Shown piece by piece: positions 43,522 to 55,281 of a DNA stretch of 64,000 nucleotides (position 1 is its first letter; each line of letters opens with the position of its first letter). Below the pieces are notes generated by a model. It ran no database searches. It saw only the letters and a list, made by a program, of their open reading frames with translations, and was not told where the DNA came from. Source of the DNA: Hypsibius dujardini (Eukaryota > Tardigrada > Eutardigrada > Parachela > Hypsibiidae); assembly GCA_001579985.1 (NCBI GenBank), contig LRSR01005316.1, forward strand, positions 1-64,000, read 5' to 3'. The position numbers were made by a program, and so were the translations under genes.

Positions 43522-44576
43522 TTACCACCGAGGCGTCTGACTCTGTTGAAGGAGTCTGTCCACTTCCGGTATGTGATTGAGAGTCAGGACTTTTTCCGCC
43601 GGTTCTGGTTCAATCAGGCCGCGTTTGGACTTTTGCAGCTCAAACTTTTGTCTCCTCCATTCCACGTCCTGCCTTCGCTGAAGCTCTGAGCCGGTAGGGG
43701 AAAGGTTGGACGGCGTCGCGGCCAGTGATTTGGGCTCAATCAGTCCGGCTGACCGTTCTAACGCCACTGGCGATCCGAATTCCATTCGGCAAAACCACGC
43801 AATTCTGAAAAAAGGATACTAAGGTTAGACTCGAATCAACACAGCAGGAACTCAAGATAGCTAAAGAGAGCCCTCAACTCGATTGCTTTAATTTCCCTAT
43901 AAACTGGATCAGTACTTAACTCATGTGCAACTGCCAACCAACTAATCCGCTTGATTGATTGATCACATTTTACATAACTAGATAGTTGTCAACTGATCTT
44001 TAGATCTCGGAAAGCAAATGGAGTTTAATAACTGATAATTTGATTGATTGATTGAGCAGCTACATTACAAACCTGGACAACGTTTCCTCCCTTCTTGACA
44101 TAGTCCACATATCTCCTGAGACAGTATAAGTGGCAGTAGTGATAGCATTCAGTCTTGAAAAATTCATCTCCCTCCTCAATTTCCGAAAGGCAGAATGGAC
44201 ATTCGACAGAGGGGAAGTTGGAGCGAGTGAGGAATTCCCGCAAAACATCCACCACATGGAAAATGATGGCTTCACCCTGTCGTTTGTCCGCCTCAGCATG
44301 GAGATCCTTCATCAGTCCAATAAGCTGAAAGTCGGACAAACCCCTCGGCTGGTGAAAGCGAATGATGGGAGAGCAAGAGGGGTAATCGAGAGGAAATTTA
44401 AGCTCCAGGAGTAGGGAGATGTTTTGTTGGTTGGAGTCTCCGCATGTCGCTGGATGGACGGTCATCTTAAACGAACCGCATGCAAACACAAATTCCCCAG
44501 GATAAATGGATTCCAGCATTATGAGTTCGTTCTCCAAAACGGAGGCTGCGTCGCAGTCGTCCGAGTCACCCGTCAT
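43522..44576 (-). CDS. RNF25: RNF25-like RWD-RING E3 ubiquitin ligase
   Basis: Exon 1 (about 44085-44576) starts MTGDSDDCDAASVLENELIM and holds an RWD domain (LESIYPGEF, LLLELKFPLDYPSCSPIIRF) followed by the first six RING ligands, ECPFCLSEIEEGDEFFKTEC then YHYCHLYC. The last exon (about 43522-43808) reads IAWFCRMEF, then QRRQDVEWRRQKFELQKSKR and GLIEPEPAEKV, which aligns with the post-RING helix of RNF25 (LRQQEERKRLYQRQQERGGI-like). The exon junction is uncertain: in the frame that fits, the final CPxC pair reads AWFC, so one zinc ligand appears missing. RNF25 family ligases act with UBE2D/E, and in ribosome-stalling responses. Confidence 0.8.
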
Positions 44577-44708
44577 TGCGCTATGTTTAATGATTATTAG
44601 GCAATGTTTCAGTAAATGGAGGGGAAGATGATCAAAACTGACCGTCAAGTGAATGAATCTTCTTAATGAAAAAATAATTGATAATTCCTACTTTTCTGTA
44701 AACAGTTA

Positions 44709-45012
44709 GGGATCATACACATATTACGTAATCAAAAAATCTACATTTTTCACCGAGCCACCCACCCTCGTAATACGACGTAATCACCACAGCCTCTACC
44801 CACCCCTGGATCGTAATCACAACGTAATCAATAGTCCACCCACCCCCTCCCCCCATATACAAAAAAATTTAATTTCCGGGTTTTGTGACCACCCCCCTCT
44901 TCGTAATCACTACGTGATTACGTAGGTCGCACCACCCAAAAAATCGTAATCAAACGTAAGCTTTTCGGGTACCACCCACCCTCCCTTGATTACGTAATAT
45001 GTGTATGGCCCC
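44709..45012. mobile_element. 304-bp MITE with TTA target duplication
   Basis: Ends GGGATCATACACATATTACG and GGGGCCATACACATATTACG (inverted) extend to TAATCAA; TTA flanks both sides (44706-44708, 45013-45015). The interior repeats CGTAATCA/TGATTACG words and CCACCC tracts. A TTA duplication suggests PIF/Harbinger, but I cannot assign it firmly. Confidence 0.85.
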
Positions 45013-45360
45013 TTACACTGTACGAGGTGGAAGTAGTGGACGGGATCACCCAGTTGCTCAGGCTTGAAGTGATTGGGAAAACGGTGTGTAATTCAACTTC
45101 ACACGGTCGTATCATACCTAATTCATGATCTATTTCAAACAACACGACTGAAACATTTGTCTAGAATTAAGTGAAGAATTTTATGAAGTAAAGAAAGATC
45201 TAGTTGCCTGAGTGGCAACTAAGTTTGAGGGCAAAAACTGTCGTGTGAAAAAAGTGTCGTCGTTACGTCGCCTGGAATCCACACTGGAAACTATAGATCT
45301 CCACGTGTATTCGTCATTCAACTCCATTGCATATTTGTGTAATTTGGGTAATGATAGTGG

Positions 45361-45510
45361 TACTGTATTTTCGCGTTAGACAGGGACAGCGTACGAGCTG
45401 TGGAACGTTTAATCGGCCACGCGGCGCTTGTGCTGGGTGTACGGTGCACACAAGCCGTGCACACGTTCCACTCCAGTACGACTATCCCTGTCTAACGCGA
45501 AAATACAGTA
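45361..45510. repeat. 150-bp palindromic element
   Basis: The first 26 bases (TACTGTATTTTCGCGTTAGA...) recur inverted at the right end (45485-45510), and inner segments (GTGGAACGT / ACGTTCCAC, GCTTGTG / CACAAGC) pair imperfectly. The outer nine bases equal those of the 35029 hairpin. Probably a mariner-type microelement. Confidence 0.8.
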
Positions 45511-47134
45511 TTTGCGCAATTGACCATTGTGCTGTTTTTTCCGTTCTTTTTCGTTTTCGTTATTTTGTGTTCCCGTACCCCGAATTGACAATTCCCTGTT
45601 GACCGAACGTACAGTTTCCCGTCAACGTTCCACGGTCCTATACCCGAAATCTTGATTGTGATTGATTGATTGATGGATGGATGGATTGACGCAGCTGAGA
45701 GATCTAAATTCTGACGTGTTGGGTCTTGCTCCGAACCTTTTTTCCCTTTTGTTATAATACTGTCTTCCATCGCGACAAATGTGAATATAAACACCGTTCA
45801 TAAATGTAGTGTACTTCAGGATTCATGATTCATGAGACTACATATTGCAGGATCGGTGGCAGAAATGAAACGAAATGAACAAAAATTTTCAGAAAAAGTT
45901 TATCCTTCGTTTTAAGAGATTCGGCGCCAGGAATTGAGATGAATTCGCGAGTAGATTGTAGGCGAAAAATGGCGACATAAACTGCAGAGAATTTTGACGC
46001 AAACAAGCATTCGGAATTTTGTTTCCAGCAGTACGAGTATACTGACTACACGCCACTGGAAATAGACAGAAAAGTGGAACTGGGACTGCTTGTTTCCAAT
46101 TGGAAGCGTCGTGACTCCAATTGGATTCGTGGCTGTGTGTTCCAACGCCAACAAGACAGCTCCTTCCATTTCAAAAAGTAGCTGTTTTGTAATTTTAAAA
46201 ACTCGCGCATTACTTTGTCTAGCCACGCCTACGTAGGCTCTAAAAATAACTCGAATTTTTCTCTTCATGTTTTGTCAATTGGGTAAGGCACTCAGAGCAC
46301 CCTTTGCGTAAGAAAACGAGCTCATCTCACAACTCCATTAATATGCACCGTAGAACCACATGTCAAATCGGCGAGAAAGCCCGTCCACTAAATTGATCAC
46401 GTGCAAAAAATTGATCACGTGGTAAGTTCCCTGTAAGTCGAGCCATCCCTTGGCAGTACGTAACGACCGTAGGCCCTGCGACAACTCCGCTTTTTCATAT
46501 TGGAGTTCATAGCTTGATTGTTGTGTCGACAACAATCATAGATCGTAATGCAATCAAGCAATCAAGCTAAGAAAATGGATACAAGACAAGGCAGTTGCCA
46601 CGGAATTTTCAATTCTCCAGTTTTACTTTTACTATATGTAGTCTAACCGCGTTTGTACTTGATATTTCTTTACCTCGCACATCCCGTAAAATTTTGCAAG
46701 TTAATTACCATTCAAAATACATTGACCCGCAGCGGTACGGATATGCTGGATCTTCCCGTGCGTCTAGTCTGTTTAATAATGCTGGATCGTGGATCTTATC
46801 GTTTCTCTACCGTGATTGATTAATGGTTAATGGCGATTGATCGACCCCGTTTCACTCAATTCATTCCTCAGTTTCTACCATACCCATGCTCTCCTACTCC
46901 TACTCTGTCTTTTTCTCCCTCCCTCATTCCCCTTCTGGCCGCGGGCGCCAATAATGAACAGACAGTACTTTAAGGTTTAACGACGTCTATTTAATCACCG
47001 CTTCATTCCTCTTCATTCCTTTCCAACGCACGGTTTTGGAGCATGCCTTCTGTCCTTCCTGAAGAATTATAGCCCTGCCCGTGCATTTCACGGATATCTC
47101 AACCGGGCGGAAGTGTTTATTAAAGAAGCCGAAA
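45511..47134. other. Intergenic, upstream of CFAP20
   Basis: No supported gene. ORFs at 45912-46268 and 46338-46535 (minus) and 46595-46819 (plus) lack features. A short palindrome, TGATTGTTGTGTCGACAACA..., lies near 46510. The CFAP20 promoter should be in the last few hundred bases. Confidence 0.5.
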
Positions 47135-47556
47135 ATGTTTCGGAACACCTTTCAGAGTGGCTTCCTCTCCTTGTTTTACAGCATCGGCTCGAAGCCTCTT
47201 CAGCTATGGTCACGCCAGGTTTGTAGACAACTTCAACTTTATCCACTACCTCTTCCTAATCACTCTACTTTTTAGGCTTTAAATGGAGGCCACATTAAGC
47301 GGGTGATCGATGAAGATGTTCAGAGTTCGGTACTGGAAATCGTTAGCCCCAATGTTAGGTGAGTGACATGCGTTGATTGATGTGTTGATTTGCTCTTGCA
47401 GCTTGTTGACCACTTTATCGAGTTGTCCGAAAACTTATTACTCAGAGGTCCTTCTGACATTGATTTAATCCTATGCCTGGTTGCCTATCTTTTTTGTTGT
47501 GGATTCATCTATTTGACTGTTTTCAGCCTGTGTCTGTGGCTTTCCCGTCTGTCTAC

Positions 47557-47609
<53 letters not shown>

Positions 47610-48759
47610 TATCTGATTATTCGTTTGTCTGCCTGTCTGCTTGTTTGTCTGCCTTGTCATTATGTCAGTCAGTCTGTCTGTTTGACTGATTGTTTGTCTT
47701 GTCAGTATGTCAGTATGTCTGTCTGTCTGATTGTTTGTCTGCCTGTATACCTGTGGTCAATCATTCTATCGTCTGCATATGCGATCGACATATCTTCCCC
47801 GAAATTGAATACTATGTCTTCCCAATCAGCATTGGCTACCCGTACTTGCTAATTGTGACTAATGGATGTGGGAACTGCGGCTAGGGTGGGTGGTTAAAAT
47901 CTTTATTTTCATTGCAGCACTTGTTGGATGAGCTGTCCCATGGATGACAAAAAGTGCCTTGGCATTAAACTTCCTTTCCTGGTGATAATCGTAAAGAATA
48001 TGGAGCAATACTTTACCTTTGAGATTCAAGTACGAGCATGGACGAGCGTGGAATGAATGACCTTGAAGAAGAAAGGAGGAGCAGTTATTATTAATGAAGT
48101 TAATTTTTGTGCAAGTGTATTCAACCGTTGAGGAAACTTAAAATGTCCTTTTTATTCTCACTTCATTAGATAGTGGACGATAAAGGGATAAAACGACGCT
48201 TTCGAGCGTCGAACTATCAGGTGGAGGCCCGCGTAAAGCCTTTTGTCTGCACGGTAGGTTAACCCGTTTTCCGTTAAAGGGGCAGGGCGGCCGGTATGAA
48301 CCTTGGTTGCTCTTTACAGATGCCGATGCGATTAGACGATGGATGGAATCAAGTATATAGCTATTAAAACCGCCTCTTCTCTTCCTTCCCCCGCATCATA
48401 TATCCTAATGATAAGATTATCTGTGATAAGATTATCTGTTGAGCACGTTCTCTCATTCGTAGGTGCAATTTAATCTGGCAGATTTTGTTAAGCGGGCTTA
48501 CGGCACCAATTACGTGGAGACTGTTCGAATTACTGTGCGTCAACCCGTGAAAGAGAGACCTTTCACGAGCCCTTGACGGTTGACCTTTACCTAATCGCCG
48601 TGTACCTTCCAGATCCACGCTAACTGTCGCCTCAGACGAATATATTTTGCGGATCGTCTCTACACTGAAGAAGAGGTCCCTCAAGAGTTTCGCCTCTTTT
48701 TGCCCGTTGCCGGCGATGAGGTACCGGCGGCGATTACTGCCGAAGAGACGGCCTTGTGA
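47135..48759 (+). CDS. CFAP20: Cilia- and flagella-associated protein 20 (CFAP20/BUG22/GTL3)
   Basis: Seven exons (47135-47218, 47276-47358, 47918-48029, 48170-48253, 48320-48352, 48463-48534, 48613-48759) join in frame to 204 aa. It is highly conserved: [121 protein letters not shown]20 is an axonemal microtubule inner protein at the doublet seam that also acts in tubulin modification and ciliary motility. The C-terminal tail is about ten residues longer than in human. Intron 2 holds a TGTC microsatellite (47552-47612). Confidence 0.97.
47552..47750 (+). repeat. CFAP20: TGTC microsatellite in CFAP20 intron 2
   Basis: Uninterrupted GTCTGTCTGTCT for about 55 bp, then decayed copies with GTCAGTATGTC. 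A second, similar tract lies at 49022-49075. Confidence 0.9.
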
Positions 48760-49703
48760 TTTATTTTATCTCCGTAATTTTGATTATAACACCGTCCACA
48801 CTAAACTGTACAATTTTCTACATTTATTTCAAGTAAATTGATCTCATGTCCTTTTTTGTATTTTGACGATTCTTTGTAAAGTTTTGACGATGGTCTTCCT
48901 TTGTCAGATTGAAATTACATACTGGTACTCGTAGTGAAACTACAGTGCTGAAGCTTTGGTCGCCGAGATTTCAAATCATTCAGTCAAATCTCGTTTTGAG
49001 ATTCCATTTATTTGCCCTTTTTTGTCTGTCTGTCGGTCTCTCTGTCTGTTTGTCTGTCTATCTGTCTCTCTGTCTATTGATTAATGAATTCTCATCGCTA
49101 AAATTCAATGTTATACACAACAATGAAGCAGTGTCAGTACTGTTCTGCCCATAGTGTACAGCTGCTGCTGATTTGCGAAGTTAAATGGACCTATCTTAAC
49201 AAAAAGCAGACGAGTCATACTATTTTTATCATTTTTTTTTCATTTTTTTTCTCTAGAAATAAGATTGAATTTACGTCAAATGTGAACAGCGATGTGAAGC
49301 GTGGAGCCTCAGGCTGGCATTTTCGGTCGGGGTCCAACCGGCATGAATTCTGTCTGAATGATCCATTATCAACTACGAGGCACAGACAAAACAAAAGCAG
49401 TAAAACAAGTTTTGCGAGCCAATTGGTGGAAAAATTCGCACTAGCGAAGCCATTAAAACAACGAGGGTCGCTACGGAGAAGAATGTTTGATGGTGGTCGT
49501 CCGTCACTTGAACTGTGGTAAAGTGTGCTGTCCTGCGTGATCGATCGCCACGTAATTAAGGCGACCTTGTTGGGATTGAATAACAAGTTGCACTATATGC
49601 AGGTGCCTGGAGTCGATCCCGATCTGGTGGTAAGTGCTCCAGAAAGTTTCTTCTTCTGAACTATTATTTCAATTAACTTTCCCTTTTTGTTGATCACAGG
49701 AGA
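48760..49703. other. Region between CFAP20 and the ATPase; possible 5' exons
   Basis: It has a TGTC microsatellite at 49022-49075. A plus frame at 49260-49521 (basic, Arg/Ser-rich) and LNNKLHYMQVPGVDPDLV (about 49571-49629), ending at a good donor (GTAAGT), look exon-like. I cannot join them to the ATPase without a frame conflict. They may be its divergent N-terminus or the end of another gene. Confidence 0.3.
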
Positions 49704-52700
49704 ATAATAGTGTCTAAGCGAGTATCGAGGGTCAGCTATGCATCGGACCGTAGCCAACCGCATTCCATCAACTACGACACGGAGGGACCGCTTCGTCTAC
49801 CTACCTCATCCTTGCCGGTCCATTACGAAGAAGACGGACTGCTTCGACCAAATCGCAAAAGCCGGATCGAAACATTCGTAGTAGCGAAGGCCAAGGATGC
49901 CCCCAACCGACGTATATCGCAGGCTCGTCCTTCACGCACAGAACGACCCCGTTTGGAAGACTTGAAAAGGAAATTCGAATTGTAAAAAATACACCCCATT
50001 CGCTTTCCTGCGTATCTTGCATTTGCACAATTAATTTCATTGAATTTTTTCAGGATGAGCACACCATCCCTTTGGAAATCCTTTTCGTTCGCTTTCGATC
50101 AGACCCCGAAAAGGTATACTTTGTGCTATCAATTAATGCAGTTGTTTTGTTAAAGTGGCTATATTATGCCTGCCTGCCCGAAGTGTTGTTTGTATCTGTC
50201 TCTCTGTAGGGTTTGACGTGTGAGAAAGCTCACCGACGCCTGCTGAAAGACGGCCCCAACGAGTTGACCCCTCCAAAGACGGACTCTGAGTTGAGCAAGT
50301 TTTTACACCACATGTTCACCGGATTCAGCATTTTGTTTTGGATTGACACGGTGCTCTGCTTCATCGCCTACGGCCTAACTCACTGTTCGACCGGAGGAGA
50401 TCGTTCATGACAATGTAAAACTCCTATATTACACACCGAGGCCTTATACAGTCGGCCCCAAGAAAAACTCCGCTTGCACAACATCGACTTTCTGCGCATA
50501 GAAAGAGATGAGGTGCGACAAGTGTGACAATAGAACGTCTTAGATATTAAGAGATGCAGGTAATTGAACCGAGTGGCCCACCAAAAATCAGCTTCTCGCA
50601 ATCTCAAAAACAAATAGCAGTTTACCTGTGTATAGGACTGCAACAACTGATTACTTAATCGCAGGGAAACTGCCTAAAGTAGCCGACTTCGAGTTTTCAT
50701 CAGCTATTTCTGCAGCTGTTCATGACTGCTGTTTTCTGTCGCTGCTATCGCTCTTGATTGGCTGATTTAGTAAAATTTATTTTTGAAAATGGTCAAAGGA
50801 AGGCGAATTCCTCCTGAAGTAGCAACTGCAGTTCACACTTTGCGACAAAACGTTATGCAGAATTCTGGATTTCGATTGGGGTATTGAGGTTTAACGCTTT
50901 AAATTCTAGTTGTTGACTCTGTTTGTCGAAATATCTGTGATGTTTAAATTCTCCGGTTCCGAATTTATTATTTCTCTCATGGTTTGAATTCTGCAAATTT
51001 TTAATTCTGTCATTTTACTGCTTGCCTGCTCGCGTTTTGATTCAAAAAATAATGTATGATTATACATAAAGTGTACACTGCATGTTCTGATTGGTCACAC
51101 AGAACGGTGCAATTTAGGGCGGAGTTTTTGGCCAGTTTGAACAACAAAAGTCACGTGACCGGAGTTTTTCTTGGGGCCGACTGTAGCTTCTCCCGTCATA
51201 GTAAGGTTTACTGTATATGTGTATAGTTATACCTGGGAATCGCTCTTTTGTTGGTGGTGACGGTGAGCATCACCTTCGCCTACTGGCAGGAACGCAAATC
51301 GTCTGACATAATAAATTCATTCAAAAAGTTGGTTCTCGCTTTTGTGGTGGTCATTCGCGATGGGGTGAAGCAGAGTGTCCACAAAACGGATATAGTCAAG
51401 GGAGATATCATTCACGTAACGATGGGGGATAGGATGCCGGCTGACATTGTCATTCTCGAAGCACAGGCATTTAAGGTAACAACTTTATGTACAGAGACCA
51501 AGCAACTGCAACTGACATTCGATGTGCAGGTGGACAACTCATCCATTACCGGTGAGTCAGAACCCGTGTCGCGGAACGGTAAATTCACTCACGAGAATCC
51601 TTTGGAAACTAAAAATCTGGCATTTTACTTCACAAGCGTCATGCAAGGTAAGAGAAGGATAGGATGGCCATTACTCTCTCTCTCTGGCTTATTGTTTACT
51701 GCAAACAGGAACGGCAATTGGAGTGGTCATTTACACCGGCGATAACACAGTGGTAAAGAGAAAGATTGGAGAGGATGAAATGTGTATGGTCATGATGGGT
51801 TAAAGACCTTCGTATGTCTTATAGATGGGTCGCGTGGCAAACCTTGCCAGTAACATTGAGCAAATCAAAACGCCTCTCAACAAAGAATTGGACCACGTAA
51901 TTCTAGTGTCGATAAGTATTGCCTTCCTCATGGGCGGAATCTTCTTCGCCTTGTCTTTGTTGTACGGATTCTACTGGCTGGACTCTGTCACCTTCCTCAT
52001 CGGTCTTATTGTGGCTTATGTCCCGGAAGGTCTTCAAATGACTGTCACGGTATGTCATCTACACCTCACAATGATAAGGTGATTCAATTGATGCACCTAT
52101 CTTTCCAGATCTGCTTAACACTAACTGCTCAACGGATGGCTAAGAAAAACTGCTTAGTGAAGAATTTGGATGCTGTTGAAACTCTCGGCTCGACCTCCAT
52201 CATTTGCACGGACAAGACAGGGACATTGACGCAGAATCGGATGACGGTTGCGCATGTTTGGATGGACGGGGTGATTTCCGGTGTCGATACAACGGAAAAC
52301 CAGACGGGTAGTAATAAGGTCCTTGTCGAAGATGGCAGACATGTCTCAAAGTGTTTTTGCACTGCAGGCGACAGCAGTCTCGACAAAACTTCCCCAACCT
52401 GGAAGCGCTTAAGTAGAGTCGCTCGGCTCTGCAATTGAGCCGTCTTTCAACCGAATCAATTAGAGGATCTACCGATTTTGAAAAGAGAAGCCACAGGAGA
52501 TGCCTTGGAAAGTGCCATCTTCATGTTCACAGAGCTTCATGAACCCGGCGTGATCAAATACCGGTAAGAATTAAATTCTGAATTCCTCTGATAATTTATG
52601 ACGGAGGGTGATTTCGTTGCAATTATTACTCAGCGAGACTCATAACAAACGCGTCGAGATACCCTTCAACTCCACCAACAAGTATCAGGTAAAGTCAAAC

Positions 52701-53808
52701 TATTTTTGCCAACTGTACCTTTTATTTACAATGGTATTCTCAAATGCAGGTCTTCATTCACGAACAAGACGACAGCCCCGACCATATTCTCCAGATGAAA
52801 GGGGCCCCTGAAAGAATTTTAAATTTGTGCTCCATGATCTTGATCAAGGGTGAAGAGGTTCCGTTGACGGATGAGTGGAAGGAGAAATTTGAAAGTGCCT
52901 ACCGAGACCTTGGAGAAATGGGAGAACGGGTTCTCGGTAAGGAATTAACAATACTGTCCAACAATACTGTCATAACTTACCTAACAAATACCTTTTTTGT
53001 AGGATTCTGCGATTTAATTTTACCGGAAGCAGAGTTTCCACAAGACTATCCGTTTGATTCGGAGAACCAGAATTTTCCCCTGAATAAACTTTGCTTTCTT
53101 GGGTTGTTGGCCCTAATTGATCCACCGAGAGCTGCCGTGCCTGATGCAGTGGAAAAGTGTCGTGGAGCCGGTATTAAAATTATCATGGTAAGAGTCAAAG
53201 AACTAAAGGTTTGGCAATTATGATACTATAGGGGAAGTCGTTGCCGTTTTGGTAGGTGACCGGCGACCATCCAATCACAGCAAAAGCGATTGCACGGAGG
53301 GTGGGCATTATTTCACCGAATGGAATGACCGTCAACGAGATGCAGGAAAAGTTCGGTGACAACTGGCGACGAAAGAGCAAACACAACAAATTCTCTTCAA
53401 TCGTCTTGCATGGAGAGGAGATAAAGCAGATGAGCAGTGAAGATTTGACCAAGGTCGTCCAATCCTACCCGGAAATTGTCTTTGCTCGGACATCACCTCA
53501 GCAGAAGCTGCTGATTGTAGAGGCCTGCCAAGCTATGGGAGCCATTGTCGCCGTAACGGGAGATGGGGTTAACGATTCACCGGCTCTTTCCAAAGCCGAT
53601 ATTGGTAAAAATATTAATTTAGAATGGTCAACAGAAGATTTATTTCTTTGATGTAACAGGAATTGCTATGGGCATTTCTGGCTCTGAAGTTAGTAAGCAA
53701 GCCGCGGATATGATTCTCATGGACGACAATTTTTGTAAGCTATTTGCTTAGTTTCGTTTATGGTGTTAGCCTCCTTATCTATCGGTGTCTCTTTTTTCTG
53801 TTTGTTTC

Positions 53809-53839
<31 letters not shown>

Positions 53840-55066
53840 GCTTGTGGAGAACGGGTAACAATTATTCAACTGTTGAGGATCTTGCTCTTATTTTAGCTTC
53901 GATTGTAACTGGAGTGGAGGAAGGTCGTGTCATCTTTGACAACCTAAAAAAGGTCATTGTCTATACCCTAACGTCAAAGGGTCCTGAGACGCTTCCGTTT
54001 CTTGCATTCATCTTGCTAAATCTGCCGCTTTCTCTTGGCACAGCTATGATTCTCCTCATTGACTTTTCCACCGATCTGGTACCAATCAAACAAGTACCCC
54101 TTCTTATTGACGAGGATAGAAATTATAATACTCATGTCCAATGCAGATGCCTGCTATTTCACTGGTCCATGAAGTGGCTGAAGCCGACATCATGACTCGA
54201 CGGCCAAGAAACGCCGCCACGGACCAGTTGGTATAATGTATATCCCAATCCCAAGCCGTTGCACTTCAAAGTGACAAATTGCTCTCTTCTGTTGCCTGCA
54301 GGTCAATCCTGCTCTGCTGCAAAAAGCGTATTTCCAAATTGGCATCTTTGAAGGCATGGGAGGGATGTTTGCGTTCTTGGTAGTATTGGGTGAGAGTGGA
54401 TTCTGGCCGATGAGTCTTATTGGTATCCGACCGGAATGGGACAATCCATCAGTGGATGTTGTTGCCGACTGCTATGGACAAGAATGGGTACGAAACGAGG
54501 TCCACAGGCTCGCTACCAAAGCATGCCGACTCTTCTAATTAGCAACCTTGATGTTTGTTTAGAACTACCGGCAAAGAAAGAATCTGGAACAAACTGGGCA
54601 GAGCGCCTATTTCTTGGCCATTGTTTTTATCCAATGGATCAATGTTCTGACATGTTGAAGTCGTCGCTATTCCATCTTTAATTATGGCATGAGGTACGTA
54701 CGAGACGAGCATTCCTTTACTCATTAATATCTAGAAATGTGGGATTTATTTTAGGAACTTTGTGCTGGACTTTGCCTTGATTTTCGAATCCTATTTGCTT
54801 TGCCATGGCTCTTATTTACACTCCCGGGATGGAGGTGGCTTTGCGATTCCGACCACTTCAGTGCGTCTTCTTGCACAAATATACTACCATGCGGAATCAT
54901 TTCAACACAATATTACTTCTTTTTTCCAATATTTTCTCTTTTTTTTTTGCTCTGGTTTTTGCCTGGTCTTCCCTTTGGTTTGCTCGTCCTCTTCTATGAC
55001 GAGATGCGTAAGCTGATCATGAGACTTGATCCAGGCGGATTCATCGACAGAGAAACTTATTACTGA
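49704..55066 (+). pseudogene. Na,K/H,K-type P-type ATPase alpha subunit, with several lesions
   Basis: At least twelve exons run from a disordered N-terminus (about 49704) to the conserved terminus PGGFIDRETYY. Family motifs: [19 protein letters not shown] (actuator), VAYVPEGL (M4), [17 protein letters not shown] (phosphorylation Asp), [60 protein letters not shown] (M5), IDFSTDL (M6). These pumps exchange Na+ (or H+) for K+ across the plasma membrane. Problems: a missing base at the first donor (49981), a frame conflict before VHDN (about 50390), in-frame TGA at 52436-52438 (Arg in ...LCNRAVF) and near 54656 (…LTC then SRR), and a frame change in M9 (about 54795). Either a recent pseudogene or unpolished sequence. 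The M4 and M5 cation-site residues are atypical. Confidence 0.9.
50449..51183. mobile_element. 735-bp Tc1/mariner-type MITE in the ATPase M1-M2 intron
   Basis: Inverted ends CAGTCGGCCCCAAGAAAAAC (TCCG) are flanked by TA (50447-50448 and 51184-51185). The interior is non-coding, with CTGCAGTT-type words. It is longer than the other MITEs here and has different internal sequence, so it is a separate family. Confidence 0.9.
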
Positions 55067-55281
55067 AGCACCATGTTCTCCGATCTTTTCGTAATGCAAA
55101 ATGAATGAATGAATGAATACCGTTATTTTCTCTGGTTTGCCTGGTGGTAAATCCACTCACCAATTAACAGAAATGCAATGCCAATTAATACAGCAACAAC
55201 TAACTTAAGCTGCCGATACGATGCGAAGCTCTTGTGAAAAGGACTAAGCACCATCAAGAATGTGAAAAGGAATGAAATCCT

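Noticed and set aside
52436-52438. TGA codons in the ATPase as recoded (selenocysteine or reassigned UGA)
   Set aside because: The codons fall at Arg or Arg/Lys positions, not Cys, and CFAP20, the Ly6-like gene, the two-repeat protein and the ATPase itself end with TGA used as stop.
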